A stretch of 64,000 nt of DNA from Aquila chrysaetos chrysaetos (taxonomy: Eukaryota; Chordata; Aves; Accipitriformes; Accipitridae). Both the position numbers and the translations under genes were made by a program. The first letter of the stretch is position 1. Each line of letters opens with the position of its first letter. Under the pieces are notes generated by a model. The model was not told where the DNA came from. It searched no databases and saw only the letters and a list, made by a program, of their open reading frames with translations. Below are positions 24,020-34,781 of this stretch, in pieces. Location of the stretch: NCBI RefSeq assembly GCF_900496995.4, contig NC_044006.1:44992120-45056119 (forward strand), in the 5' to 3' direction.

Positions 24020-26516
24020 CAAGCTGAAAAGGCATATTAGGTAGCCGAGAATGGCACAGAAAGTGAAAAGTTCTAATGACACCTTCTTCAACCCTGCTTC
24101 CCCTCCCAAAACACAGTTCTTGTGAAGCTATGGGTCATTAGCATTATTTATTGGGAAGGTTTCTGAATCACTTCCATACCAGAGAAACACCCAATATCAC
24201 CCCAAAGATGCAGTGTCACCTCAGAGATGCGAAGAGAAGGCTTTATGACCAAAGTCTTTTCTTTTGCTGAAAACATCCAATGACACATTTTCAAATGACA
24301 GGAAGTCTACATGGAGACTGGTAATGTTTGCCTTGCAGCGGCATGGTGGAAATGCTGGCAGCACCGTGGAGGTTTCCTAGTCAGTGCAAATCTAGGGAAA
24401 ACACAAGCTATGTTTGCTGTGGTTTCTTTCCACTCTATGTATAATGCTTCTACTACCTGTATGGCACTGCTGTCCTGCACCTGCATCTGTATTGCATCTG
24501 TATTGCAAATGGGGTGAAGTTATCTGCATCATTTGTGGTGCCACAGCTATTATTGGGGAGCCACTATCCATTCCCTTCAGTTTTGGTGCCCTTGCAGTAG
24601 CACCTACTCCAGTGTGTGTGGATTTCAGATACCATTTTCAAATGCTCTTGAGCAAAGTTTAATGCCAACTTTTTGTCATGTAGTATTTTGCTAACCTCTA
24701 TGACTTAAGGAGCAGTGGAAATCCTTTTTTTGCCTCAATGAACAGTTTGGGAGGGGGATGTGTAAAGAAATACAATGGCTTCCATAACCACAAGGAGTGA
24801 AAAAGCATCTTCTATCTCTTTATAGCAGTTTAGCTTGCTTCAGATCTACACTAGGTCTGTGAGAATGTGAAGGGCTGTTTCTTGTAGTGATAGCTGAGTG
24901 ACTGTATCACCTTTTTCCCTCCTGTCTATAGCCTTTGGGTTGGCCCCTTACCCTTGATGTGAGCAATTATGAAGTACCTCCTATTATACATCTGATTTAG
25001 CATGAAGAACTTAATTTCCCAACAGTGCGTCTAATCTTTAAACATGGTTATTTTTCTTCTTTTTTTGGATGAAATATACTACCCACAGTGAATTCTGTGC
25101 GGAAATGGTAAGACTTAGACAGTTAACCTGCCAACTACACTAACAAATCAGATAGTTTGACATCTAGACCAGACTATTAGTTTCTGCAATGAACTGACAA
25201 CATGAAACCACAGATGGAAGGATTTGGTGTTGCAAAATTTTACCTGCCAAATTGGAGGCTACGTTGTCCTCTTAGAAGAGACAGCCTATTCTGGGATGCG
25301 TCTTCGAGAAAGAGAATGTGGCAGCTGTTTTGCTTTGTACAGCAACATGACACAGTGTTATAGGAAAGAAAATACAGAAAATTATCTTAGTTGATTGAAA
25401 TTAAGCCAAATGACAGTGTGCCATACCACAGCCACTCAATTACATACGCTGAATGTAGATAAAGTTGTAGTTACCCATAATGGAATCTGGCCAGAAGACA
25501 ACATCATGAGTCTTTCCAAGACACTAAAGGATTTCCACTGACCGAAGTTTAACATGTTGGCAGATAATAGCTAGGTTGAAGGCCATTTGGGGATAACCAA
25601 AATAGATCATAAATGTCACTGTAGATAGCACATGGCTGTAAGCCATTGCAATATAATTGATCAAACTTCTATCTCTTTGAAAGGAATGATGACCATTTTA
25701 CTGTCAAATCATCCCCATTCAGCAAAAATTCCTGCAGACATACGTCATTCAAATTACCCAAACCTCTGATACAATGACTACGAGGAAGCAGTGCAGTAAA
25801 CTCTGTGAGGCTGTAGTTTGTGTTTATATTGCCTTCTTTTTTAGTAAAAGGTATGCTCTTACATACTATGTACTGTTGTAGAGGAAAGGATTACCAACTG
25901 AAGGTGTAAACTTCACTGTTTTGTAATAAAGCCCATGCTATAATCCACCGCACATCCTCTGCCTTTAAATTAACATTTATATTTATGTTAAATTAACATT
26001 AAATTGCAACATCTGCTGTCACCAAGAGCTGCATTAGCCCTATTGTGAAGTGTGTAACAGCAAAGAATAACATTAGATCAGACATTAGAAAATTTCATAA
26101 ACTGCTCGAATATGAATTGAGACATAAACCTGAACATATTCTAGAGTCAGGAGAGTATTTTGGAATGAAGTGTCTGCTCTGAATTTGAAAATCTGGACCA
26201 TATCTTACTGCTTAGGGTCCAGCCCATATACATACCACTGAGCTCAAGTCATCTTTGCACTTATTAGGTCAACAACAACATTTCTACTGTGTAGCAAAAT
26301 ATGGATGTTTTGAAGACTGAAAACAAATTACAACTTTCATGCAAAGGATTATTTTTTAATCATGGAATATTCCACAAATTCAGCTAAATATTAAGGAACA
26401 ATTACTGACCCTTTACTCCAAAGGCAGCCTCTCTTAAATATTTCTTTTTATTCAACAGTACTCTCAGACTGGACCTGTTTTCATTTTCATTTTATTTAAA
26501 ATTTAATTGACCCATT

Positions 26517-26584
26517 TTAGGGCTTGATCCAAAGCCCACTGAAACACTCCCCTTGACATCAAAGGATTTTGGACCAAGTCCTTA
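26517..26584. mobile_element. Relic of a palindromic amniote repeat
   Basis: GGGCTTGATCCAAAGCCCA near 26520-26538 is followed, about 25 bp later, by an imperfect reverse complement. This is the layout of an old palindromic repeat I recognise from amniote genomes ('gcctgatccaaagcccattgaagtcaatgg' type), possibly a non-autonomous DNA transposon. It is highly decayed and the family is not assigned. Confidence 0.4.
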
Positions 26585-28539
26585 ATGAATGCAAGCACAA
26601 ATGTTCTAAAAGGAGAAACGAATATTTCTCTGCTTCTGACATGAACTATGCTGCAAGGTCAGATAGTAGATTTTGGCATGAGAATATGTTTGCTATAGAT
26701 CCTTTTCAAGGCAGAAGCAGAAGCAGTATGGTATTTTACAATACAGCGTAGATACAAATACAGATGCTTGTCTGGAGGTCAGAGTACATAGACAGTCACA
26801 TACATACATGAACAGTGAATGTGTGTTAATTTACTTTAACATATTAATAAACTATTGCCTCTTCTGGAAAATTGCCTTTGGAGTTTGGTAACCAAAATTT
26901 GTGCTCTAGATCAGCTTCACAGTGTGACCTGCTATATGACCTTTGGTCAGAAATTAAAACCAGGTTGTGGACCTATGGACAGATCAATCTCTAGTGAGCA
27001 AGGTGCCTTGACTAATCACCATCCTATATTCTAGAGGCAGGCAAATGGGATTGGGGCTGCAAAATGAGCGGTAATGGTGTACAGTAGATCTTTAGGCATC
27101 ATAGCTGATAGCCCATAGCACAAAATAATTATAACCTCCCCACTTAGGAAGAAATACATAAACCTTAATTCCACTCTGACTGCGTTTTCTGAAAGGAAAG
27201 ACAACCTGGCAGAGATGGAAATAAACCCCTGCTCCCTCAAAAGATCTTCTAGCTCTAAGTAGGTGTCCTTAGAAGTAAGGTAACTGTGGAAAGAATGAGA
27301 TGGGTGTTCATTTCTGTGAACCATTCTCCTCCAGGCTCCCCTCCTCTGCATGGCTAGTCAGCCCCTGTGTGGTCTCCAGGCAGGAGGAGGAGGAGGTGGA
27401 TGGGGTCCAACTTGCAGACCTGGCATTCAATCAGGCTACCAATCAAAAAAACATTTCCATTTGCCTAGGAGAGCATATGTGTATGTTAGGACGACCTTCC
27501 AGGCCCTTTCCCTCACACCAGGCTTTGCTGCCTGCCTCAGAGGTAAAGGAGAGCCTATTACCCTGTCTAATGAACTCCTATGGGACTCTTGTGAGTCATG
27601 GTTGTTTCTTACATGGCCCTTTTTTTCACCTTCATCTGTGAGATCCCAAGAGCAACTGTAAGTCTAAAGCAGACCACACTGAGTAGGAAGCACAGGGGGT
27701 TCTTCCCCAGCGTGCAGACATGGCTAATGGGGGAAAAGCCCACTTCCATGCTGAAATTCTGGCTCTAGGACTCTGACTTGAATTGCATGAGCTGCAGGGA
27801 GAGTTTGAGTTCACCCCTAAGAAGAAGGCTTTCTGGAATGTTTTATCCATCATCTGTGCCCAAGGTGCTCCCTCCCCCACCTTGGAAGAAAAAGCAGAAT
27901 TTGTGGCTAAAAAGGCCTGAAGTTTTATGGAGTTTCCATGGGCCAAGTGTACTGAAAGATTGAATATATAGATTTGAGTAATGTGTGGGAGCAGGAAGAA
28001 TACAAAAAAGATATATTTACATAGTTCAGGAAAGATGGAAGAGATGGAAAAGCAAAAAAAAAAAAAAAAATCAAAGGACCTGAAATAGCAAATAAGCTCC
28101 ATTATTAATATAAATAACTATTATCCCCTGGAGTGTAGATAAGCTTGTTTTACTAAGCAGTCTTTTCAGATTTAGACATGCAACCACATAAACAAGACCC
28201 AGAGCCATAATTAGGGGCAGAGCTCCACCACAGCATTAGACACGTTGATCTCTTGCAATGGGAAGGACTGGTCTTCTCTGGGGTAGAGGAGAGGATACCA
28301 CTCCAGCTTCCACCGAGGTAGTCATGCTCTGCTTAGAAAGCCCCATCCACTGCCAGGAATTATTTCTGGAGCTGAATAAACCACACATAAATAAAAGATT
28401 TCATATTAAAACCCGTGTTGCAACTCATTTCAGATCTTAATTTATTAGGACGCTTGTCTCCTCTGTGGGACGGCTTGTTCGGTAACGGGACACAGGTACT
28501 CCTTGGCCTTGACCTGAGGCGAAAATTGGGAAGAGCGAT
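26585..28539. other. Intergenic DNA, nothing recognised
   Basis: Frames of 103-156 codons on both strands around 27.0-28.1 kb match no protein family. A poly-A run lies near 28054-28070. No RNA gene is visible. Confidence 0.5.
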
Positions 28540-29178
28540 GCAGAACAAAGCGAAGCCCCGTGCGGGGAGCGGCGCAGCGCTCCCTGCCGCCGGCGCAGCC
28601 CCGCGGCCGGCCGGGCGGGGGCGGGGGGGGGGTCGGGGCGCCGGGCTGGCCGCGCACTGCAGAGGCTGGGAGCACTGGAAGCAACGAGGCCTCGGGAAGT
28701 TAAAAAAAAAAAAAAAAAAAAGCCACCGTCACATCCTCCTGTGCCAGCAAGCCGTTAGGACTTTGAGATGAACGACTACATCACAACGAGCTTAAAAAAA
28801 AAAAAAAAATCACTGTAGTCGTTCTGACAATGAAGCTGATTCCTTGAAGGGTTCCCGTGTCATCCTTCTGTTTTCCGGAGCTTCCAAACGAAGCGAGTGG
28901 CAAAGCGCCGTGGGCTAGAAGCACACCAATGAGAAGTGTCCGTGTGTCCGCGGAGGACCCGTGTGCCGTCCCCCCGCCCCGCTCCCGCTGCCCCGGAGCG
29001 AGAAAAAAACACTCGGGGCTCGCCGAAGCACGGCGGCTCTGAAGGAATCTGTGCAAACAGAGCCGGGGGCGGGCGGGCAGCCTCTCACGCCCCTGAAACT
29101 CGGGCGAGCCAGCGCGAAGGGCCCCGGGCTGCCGCAGGAGCACGGCGGACGCCTCTGCCCGAGGAGGGAGCGGCTCAC

Positions 29179-29435
29179 CTGGGAGCCCTGCCCGCCGCCG
29201 CCGGCCGGAGCGGGGAGCGGCGGGGAATCGTGCCCTCCGGTGGCCGCCGGCCGCACAGCCCGGCGGCCGCGCTCCCCCGCGGCCCGAGCCCCGCCGGCGG
29301 GGCCGAGCGGCACCGCGCCCGCCCCCGCCGGCCCAGGTAGCGAGGCTGCGTCGCCCGAGGTGCTTGGCGGCTCTTCCGCGCCCTTGGTTGTATGCGCTGC
29401 CGCCGTGAATAGGAAGAAAGGAGGAGAAGGAAGCC
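29179..29435 (-). ncRNA. Candidate first exon of a minus-strand non-coding RNA
   Basis: Reading the minus strand from the CpG island edge, a TATA box (29470-29462) predicts initiation near 29435. A near-perfect splice donor, CCCAG followed by GTGAGC, then lies at 29179/29178. The intervening segment of about 257 nt contains no ATG, so if real it is a non-coding first exon or a 5' UTR. The transcript would run toward FERD3L, divergent from TWIST1. I could not identify a second exon. It is equally possible that promoter and donor motifs coincide by chance in GC-rich DNA. Confidence 0.3.
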
Positions 29436-29461
29436 GAAAAATGGGTCTCGCTCTCAGACCC

Positions 29462-29470
29462 TTTATATAG
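29462..29470 (-). promoter_or_regulatory. Minus-strand TATA box in CpG island
   Basis: The minus strand reads CTATATAAA, a strong TATA match, immediately preceded by a CpG-rich segment (29471-29490). TATA boxes at CpG-island edges are uncommon, which makes this one notable. No coding gene follows. Confidence 0.45.
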
Positions 29471-29684
29471 TCTTTCCGCCCGCTCGCGGTTGCTCTGCAC
29501 AGGTTTGTGCCAGGGCACGGCGAGAGTTCTCGGCTCGTTTCCTGGTGTGCTTTGAACACGGAGCAAATTACAGCGTAAATGTCGGTGTGAAAAGTTGCTG
29601 GCTGCTCTCTTGTCCCTTTTGAAGGGATTGGGTCTTGACCAGGCTTTCACCTAGCATCTGTGGGAATTGAAATACCTGGCCATG

Positions 29685-29745
29685 GAAATCAGTGGGGAAA
29701 CTTCAACTGATTTCAGTGGCCTTTGAATCAGGTCTTAAAGGTCCG
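29685..29745. mobile_element. Relic of an amniote interspersed repeat
   Basis: The phrase 'GATTTCAGTGGCCTTTGAAT' near 29709-29728, followed by CAGGTC, closely resembles the 'ttcaatgggctttggatcaggccc' end common in old amniote repeats. It is preceded by an inverted partial copy. Low certainty. Confidence 0.35.
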
Positions 29746-31827
29746 GCTTCTGCGGAAACACCGGACTGAAGGCTTCCCCACTAAAAATACTCAGGCAGCC
29801 TGTCTCTAAGCGTGCACGTATGTAATAGTTACATTGCTGAATATCCCAAGAAACCCCCACCAGTGAGAGAGTTTGGTCTTTTACCACAGTGAACAGCCTT
29901 TGAGAGCTAAATTACAATGTGTGTATGTACACGCCATATGGGGAATACTGAACAGCCCATCGCAACCCAGTTGTAATTTGTGTGTATGCACATAACACAT
30001 TGGTGGGCAACGTTGTAGTTGTAACCACCAGATCTTGTGTGCATTAGTTCTTAAACTACTGCACTGATTTATAAACAGGCAGACAGAATCAGACCTTTCA
30101 TTCCTTCTTAAACAAAAATCAAAGAAAGAATCAAACTGTCGGCCTACTCCATGCAAAATCTGCGATGTTTCTGCCTGGCTAAGGCAGACCCTGCTTGTCC
30201 CAGCCCGAGAGTGTCTCAGCAGCTAATGGGTACCTACACAAGGACCAGCATATAGTTGGGGGGATCCTTTGCAGCTGTGATCAGCCATGACCACAATGAT
30301 CATCACAGCCTGACTTGTTCTGTCGTTCTGCTAAGCTTATTACTCATTTCATCTTCCTAGGAGCTTGTCATTTATTTAGCTCCATGGTCACACCCACACC
30401 TGTAATCTAGGTGGTTACTTCACCAGTGTTACGTGTTACTGCACAGATGGCAAAATTCTGGAGTTCTCTCTATGTCCTGACAGTGCCCCATGAAAGGGCT
30501 GATCCCACAGCATGCATTTTCCCAAGCTGAAGCGCAAGGAAGCCTGCAGGAACAAACCTGGAAACATCCCTAGAAAGGCCCTGGAGCTGCTTGCAGCTTT
30601 GCTTACCACCTCCAAAGAGCAAAGCAGGGTTGAGAGCCTGCCCAAGGAGCCAGGGCAATTCTCATCCAAGTCATGCCTATGCATAACAGAGAACAGGACA
30701 TGCCATCCTTCATCCCATGCTCCAGAGTGGTCTGCAGGTCTGCCTTAGTGGCTTTTGGAGTTTCAAAACAGATGGTTTAACACCGTATGAATTACACAAT
30801 GATTACTGTTTTAGTGTGGAATACAAAGCCTCCGCCTCCATCCTCACCAGAACTGTATATTTTAAAATAAACCAGAGTTAAATTGATTTTTTTGAACTCT
30901 GCACAGTCCTCTCTCCCCTTCCCTCCCAACACACAGAAGTATGCACACTGCAAGATCAACTATACACGCACACACAGACTCACACGTAAACACACCAGTA
31001 TGTCTTCCTATCTCACACAGACCCCCAGACATGACTCTCTGACACATCCACCCTCCTCCAGACACAGGTCCAGCACACTCCAGCACTAGCCAGGGTTGCT
31101 GCCCACCAGCAGGCCTGGGGGATCCAGGAGGGCTGCCCCAGCCAGCCCAGCAGCAGGACCCTGGGCCAGACCGCTCCCACCACAGCTCGCCTGGCCCCTG
31201 CACTCCTGCAGTGGGTCTTGACAGTAACAGCATGGGCTTAGTTTCCTTCGCTCCCGAGCACATGATTTGTGAGTCAAAGACAAAGCAAAAACCAAAATAA
31301 AAATGATGGGATTTTCTGTGTAATCTGGGCTCATACAGCAGCGCGCAGGTCCCGGGTAGCACCACACATGTTCTGCTAATTACTGCTGGTTGCTTTTACT
31401 GCAGTTTCCATGAAGAGTAACTGACCCTAAACCCAACCATCTACCGTGGTCAGCCCCTCTCCTCAAGGTCACCCCCTCCCTACATCTCTCTGTGTTTTCT
31501 GGTTATCCAAACCATGTAACACTCCCTCACCACCTGTCCTTGCCTCTCCGGCACACCCTCCTCTGCACACCCTCCTCCCGCCCCATGGCAAGCAAGTGAT
31601 GTCCTGCATCCCACTCAAAGTTCAGCTGACATAGACAAGCCATGCCTCCTGCTGAAGCACCTCAGGAGACCCTGTCCCTCCCTCCTTTCAGGCAGTGGAT
31701 CGCTTCCATTGATTTTGCTGATGTGGGCCTCCACCATCCAGGCATGGCCACAGCATCCTGTTCCCAGCAAGGTAACCAGGTTTGGTTTTGCACTTTGATG
31801 TCTTTTCCATAAGAATGGGAGAGAGAC

Positions 31828-31880
31828 GGAAGAAGGAAAGACAGAAGGAAGGACAGAAGGAAGGAAGGAAGGAAGGAAGA
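31828..31880. repeat. (GGAA)n-type microsatellite
   Basis: An imperfect tract of GGAA with a few GACA interruptions, ending in about six clean GGAA units. Confidence 0.85.
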
Positions 31881-32329
31881 CAGGCAAGCCCCCAGAGCTG
31901 CCTAGAGATGCTCACCACTGCTCTTGCCAACCTTTGCTCTGTAATGACACTCCTCAACACCCCAGGGGAGCACCGAGGCTCTGGGCACAGCCAAAATTAT
32001 TGGCGAGAGGGAGGTGGTAGGAGAGCCAGCTCTTCTTATCTTGGGGGCAGCAGCTGCTGCCAACACAGGGGAACCCCTGAAGCTCCCCGGACGAGCAGTG
32101 GTGTCAAGGTGAGTGGAGGGGCCTACACGTTGCAGCACACACAGAAGGGACAAGACAAAAGCTGGGGAAGCTGTGCTTGCTCACTGTGGGTTGGAGTGCC
32201 AGCGTGCCTTCCCTCGCCTGGTCAGTCAGTCCCTCTTTCTTCCCCTGGTCGTGCTTCTGGCTGTTGCCCGAAAGAGAAGGTTTAGGGCAGACTGCTATTT
32301 GCTCGCATGGTGGGATGGAAGACCCGAGG

Positions 32330-32790
32330 ACGAAAGCTCACCCGGGGGGGCAGCGGAGGAGCGGCGGGGCAGCTCTGCCCGCGGCTGCTGCCCCACGGGC
32401 GCTGCGGCTGGGAGCTGGGCAGTCGGCCACGCCGGGCCGGGCCGGCTGCCCCTCGGCGGCGGCTGCGCCGGGGTCCTGGCCCCTCGTAGCGCCCGGGACG
32501 GGAGGCCTCTGCCCGGAGGACACGGAGCCCCTAGGCAAAGGGGAGAGACGGCTTTTTTCCCCGGAGCGGATGACGGGGCTCCTCCAGAAGCCTCGTCTTT
32601 TTCGTCCCTGGGATTTATCGCTTCTCTGCTATTTCGTTCGCCCTCTCCGCCCTCCCGCCTCAAATACCGCCGGGGAGCCGCGGCGCTGCCCCGGCGCTGC
32701 CCGCCCTGCCCCGCGCCCGGAGGTGCCCCGTCTAAGCGGTCGCTGCCAGGCCGGCAACAGAGGCGTGCGGTCCCCTCTCAGGGAGCAGCA
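32330..32790. other. CpG island 1.1-1.5 kb upstream of TWIST1 promoter
   Basis: CpG-dense block with overlapping long frames on both strands (233 and 257 codons on plus, 122 on minus), all compositional. It is separated from the main TWIST1 island by a less CpG-rich gap near 32.8-33.25 kb, where a CCATTTATTAGTGG motif (32803-32816) looks homeodomain-like. Most likely part of the TWIST1 upstream regulatory domain. Confidence 0.6.
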
Positions 32791-33772
32791 AAAGTGCATC
32801 GCCCCATTTATTAGTGGATGGCGATTTCTGGCTTTCCCTCCCAGGCGTTCCCCGTTTGAATCTGAGCTGTTGTTAAAAAGACACACCACCTGCTCTGTGC
32901 TGCCAGCGAGCGGGGAAGGAGGCACAAAGGCGGGGGATGGGGAGAAGTAGCTTTGGCTGCACACATAAAAAAGAATTCAAAATAAATAAGCTCGGTTCCC
33001 AGGAAGTGCCGGACTCGGGAGCCTTCAGGGCGGGCGAACTGAAGTGAGCCGTCAGCAGGCAGAGAGTGTGGGCAGAGAGGGTCCGCGCACCCTCCCGTCT
33101 CCCGGTATGCCAGGTTGGGGGCTGCAGGGGCGCGGATCCTCCCGGGTTTCCCTTAAGACGAGCTCAAGGACTGGTGCGTATGTGCAAAGCCAGCTCTTAG
33201 TTTCCCCGCTGCTTCCACCTCTGAAGATGGCTTTCTCCTAGCGCAGTCCTCCAGCCTGACAGGACACGGCTGTGCCATCCCCCTTCCCCAGCCCAGAAAC
33301 GTGCGGGTCCCTCGGAAAGCCAGACCCCGGGGGTGCTCGGTGACGGGAGCGCGGTGCGTGCGAGAGAGGGACGGAATTAGGATGTGCCTGGATGCTGCCC
33401 CGCGGGTAATTTCCCCTTCCTCCCTTTCGCCGCAAGCCGTGCCCGCTGCGGCGGGGAAAGCCCGAGAGGTGCGGGCTGCCCCCCGGCTGCCCCGGGGAAG
33501 CCGCCCCCCAGCGCAGGCACGAAGCGGCCCGCTGTCCCCTCCGCAGCAGCGCAGGGGGTGCACGGGCACCCTCCTAACCTCCCGCCCGGGCCCCCCAGCA
33601 CCACCCCAAAGCCGACTGCGAACCGGAGGAGCCTGAGGGAGAAACCGCGGAGAGGGAAGCTGAGAAAAGGGTTGGGGTAAGGATGTATGCGTGTGTGTGG
33701 AGGGGGGGAGGCCAGATCACTTGTGAATGGCTCGAAAAAAATAATTGAGGGAGGGCGTGGAGGGGGGGAAGC

Positions 33773-33870
33773 GGAAACTTTCCTATAAAACTCAGCAAAA
33801 GTCCCTCCTCTCCACGTCAGGCCAATGACACTGCTGCCCCCAAACTTTCCGCCAGCAGGAGCTATAAGAA
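33773..33870 (+). promoter_or_regulatory. TWIST1: TWIST1 core promoter with two TATA boxes, CCAAT and CRE-like sites
   Basis: In order: a near-palindromic GGAAACTTTCC (33773-33783, Rel/NF-kB-like), an upstream TATAAAA (33784-33790), CACGTCA (33813-33819, CRE half/E-box-like), CCAAT (33822-33826) and a downstream TATAAGAA (33863-33870). The downstream TATA predicts initiation near 33893. As I recall it, the same order is present in mammalian TWIST1 promoters, so this block appears deeply conserved. Rel and cAMP-pathway input are inferences from motifs. Confidence 0.75.
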
Positions 33871-33892
33871 CCTCCAAGTCTTCAACTTTCTC

Positions 33893-34167
33893 CCAATCCC
33901 AGACACCTCGAAGGGGCTCCAAGGAGGGATCGGGAGGGATTTTTTTTTTTGGGGTTGGCTTTTTTTTTTTTTTTTTTCCTCTTGGATCCTGATGCCATCC
34001 CCCCTCCCCCCAAAGTGAGGTCCTCCCTCCCTCCCTCCCTCCTCCTCCTCCTTCTCCTCGCAGGCCAGCGAAGCAGCCGACCAAGGGGGAGCTGGCGGGT
34101 TAGGTGCCCCCCTCTTCTCCCTGCCCTCCCCCCCCTCCCGGCCCGCTTCTCGCGTCTCCCCCCAGAG
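33893..34167 (+). other. TWIST1: TWIST1 5' UTR
   Basis: The predicted leader runs from about 30 bp downstream of TATAAGAA to the start codon, roughly 275 nt. It contains two T-runs (about 33940-33977) and C/T-rich repeats. One short upstream ORF lies within it. Confidence 0.65.
33992..34018 (+). CDS. Short upstream ORF in the TWIST1 leader
   Basis: An ATG at 33992 opens an 8-codon frame (MPSPLPPK) ending in TGA at 34016-34018, about 150 nt before the TWIST1 start. It is the first ATG in the predicted leader. The context is weak to moderate (T at -3, C at +4). If translated it would modestly reduce or tune TWIST1 translation. No conservation data were available. Confidence 0.35.
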   Translation: MPSPLPPK

Positions 34168-34737
34168 ATGATGCAGCAGGACGAGTCAAACTCGCCAGTC
34201 TCCCCCGCCGACGACAGCTTGAGCAACAGCGAAGAGGAGCCGGACCGGCAGCAGCTGCCCAACAACAAGAGAGGGGGGCGCAAGCGGCGCTCCAGCCGCC
34301 GCAGCGCCGGCGGCGCCGTCGGGGCCGCGGACGAGCCCTGCAGCCCGGCCCAAGGCAAGCGGGGCAAGAAGTGCGGGGCGGGCGGGGGCGGCGGGGGCGG
34401 CGGCAGCAGCAGCGGCGGCGGCAGCCCCCAGTCTTACGAGGAGCTGCAGACCCAGCGGGTCATGGCCAACGTGCGGGAGCGGCAGCGCACGCAGTCGCTG
34501 AACGAAGCCTTCGCCGCCCTGCGGAAGATCATCCCCACGCTGCCCTCGGACAAGCTGAGCAAGATCCAGACCCTCAAGCTGGCGGCCAGGTACATCGACT
34601 TCCTCTACCAGGTCTTACAGAGCGACGAGCTGGACTCCAAGATGGCAAGCTGCAGCTATGTGGCCCACGAGCGGCTCAGCTACGCCTTCTCGGTGTGGAG
34701 AATGGAGGGCGCCTGGTCCATGTCCGCATCCCACTAG
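34168..34737 (+). CDS. TWIST1: Twist family bHLH transcription factor 1
   Basis: A complete 189-residue TWIST1, wholly in exon 1. It is a nuclear bHLH factor that dimerises with itself, E proteins or HAND factors on E-boxes and directs cranial mesenchyme, neural-crest and limb development. Domains: a Ser/Asp/Glu-rich N terminus containing [20 protein letters not shown] (9-28); nuclear localisation motifs RKRR (38-41) and KRGKK (64-68); a glycine/serine tract (72-85); a basic region with NVRERQR (101-107), Glu104 reading the E-box; the Thr-Gln-Ser phosphorylation site (108-110) known to tune partner choice; helix 1 (109-123); loop; helix 2 (131-148); and the C-terminal Twist box/WR motif (170-189), identical to mammals as I recall. 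It is 13 residues shorter than human, mainly in the Gly/Ala-rich linker. Two ATGs start it (MM). The frame is open upstream to a TTG but has no other ATG. Exon 2 conservation and FERD3L synteny exclude TWIST2. Confidence 0.97.
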   Translation: MMQQDESNSPVSPADDSLSNSEEEPDRQQLPNNKRGGRKRRSSRRSAGGAVGAADEPCSPAQGKRGKKCGAGGGGGGGGSSSGGGSPQSYEELQTQRVMANVRERQRTQSLNEAFAALRKIIPTLPSDKLSKIQTLKLAARYIDFLYQVLQSDELDSKMASCSYVAHERLSYAFSVWRMEGAWSMSASH

Positions 34738-34781
34738 CAGGCGGCGTCCCCCACCCGCATCCCCCCCGGCAGGAGCCCTAG

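Larger units (their letters stand above)
20151..26516. other. Long intergenic stretch, no gene recognised
   Basis: AT-rich DNA with scattered minor features (see the microsatellite at 23206 and the short duplication at 23983). The 153-codon minus frame at 23648-24109 and the 101-codon plus frame at 21054-21359 match no family and look like chance frames. Confidence 0.5.
28540..29470. other. CpG island between FERD3L and TWIST1
   Basis: A strongly CpG-rich block about 4.4 kb upstream of the TWIST1 promoter. It carries frames of up to 289 codons (minus, 28781-29650), but these are Arg/Gly/Pro/Ala-rich with no domain and continue upstream of the predicted minus-strand start site. A poly-A run (28702-28721) and another (about 28795-28809) flank its low-coordinate end. 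It could be a distal TWIST1 element or the promoter of an unannotated transcript (see the minus-strand features within it). Confidence 0.75.
29471..32329. other. Intergenic DNA upstream of TWIST1 island
   Basis: No gene is recognised. It includes a decayed amniote repeat (about 29685-29745) and a GGAA microsatellite (31828-31880). The 167-codon frames at 30862-31365 (minus) and 31782-32285 (plus) have no domain; the second starts inside the microsatellite. Confidence 0.5.

Noticed and set aside
23648-24109. 153-codon minus-strand frame
   Set aside because: No domain or family resemblance. It contains the 21-bp duplication as a repeated DLIRQ, and its composition matches random AT-rich DNA.
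28781-29650. 289-codon minus-strand frame in the CpG island
   Set aside because: It is Arg/Gly/Pro/Ala-rich with no domain, overlaps other equally long frames, crosses the predicted minus-strand TATA box and ends in a poly-A-derived Phe run. GC-rich DNA has few stop codons, so long frames are expected.
33949-34167. N-terminal extension of TWIST1 (frame open from 33949)
   Set aside because: The upstream in-frame stretch contains no ATG, begins at a TTG inside a T/G-rich leader, and reads as Phe/Leu/Pro runs. The start at 34168 matches the conserved MMQ N terminus.
34168-34737. TWIST2 instead of TWIST1
   Set aside because: The Gly/Ser linker, the exon 2 UTR matching TWIST1 and FERD3L synteny all point to TWIST1. 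TWIST2 lacks the glycine tract.
34104-34781. 225-codon frame overlapping TWIST1 in another frame, and a 242-codon antisense frame (34615-35343)
   Set aside because: Both are by-products of TWIST1's GC-rich codons and the intronic CTG/CCG repeat. Neither has a recognisable domain.
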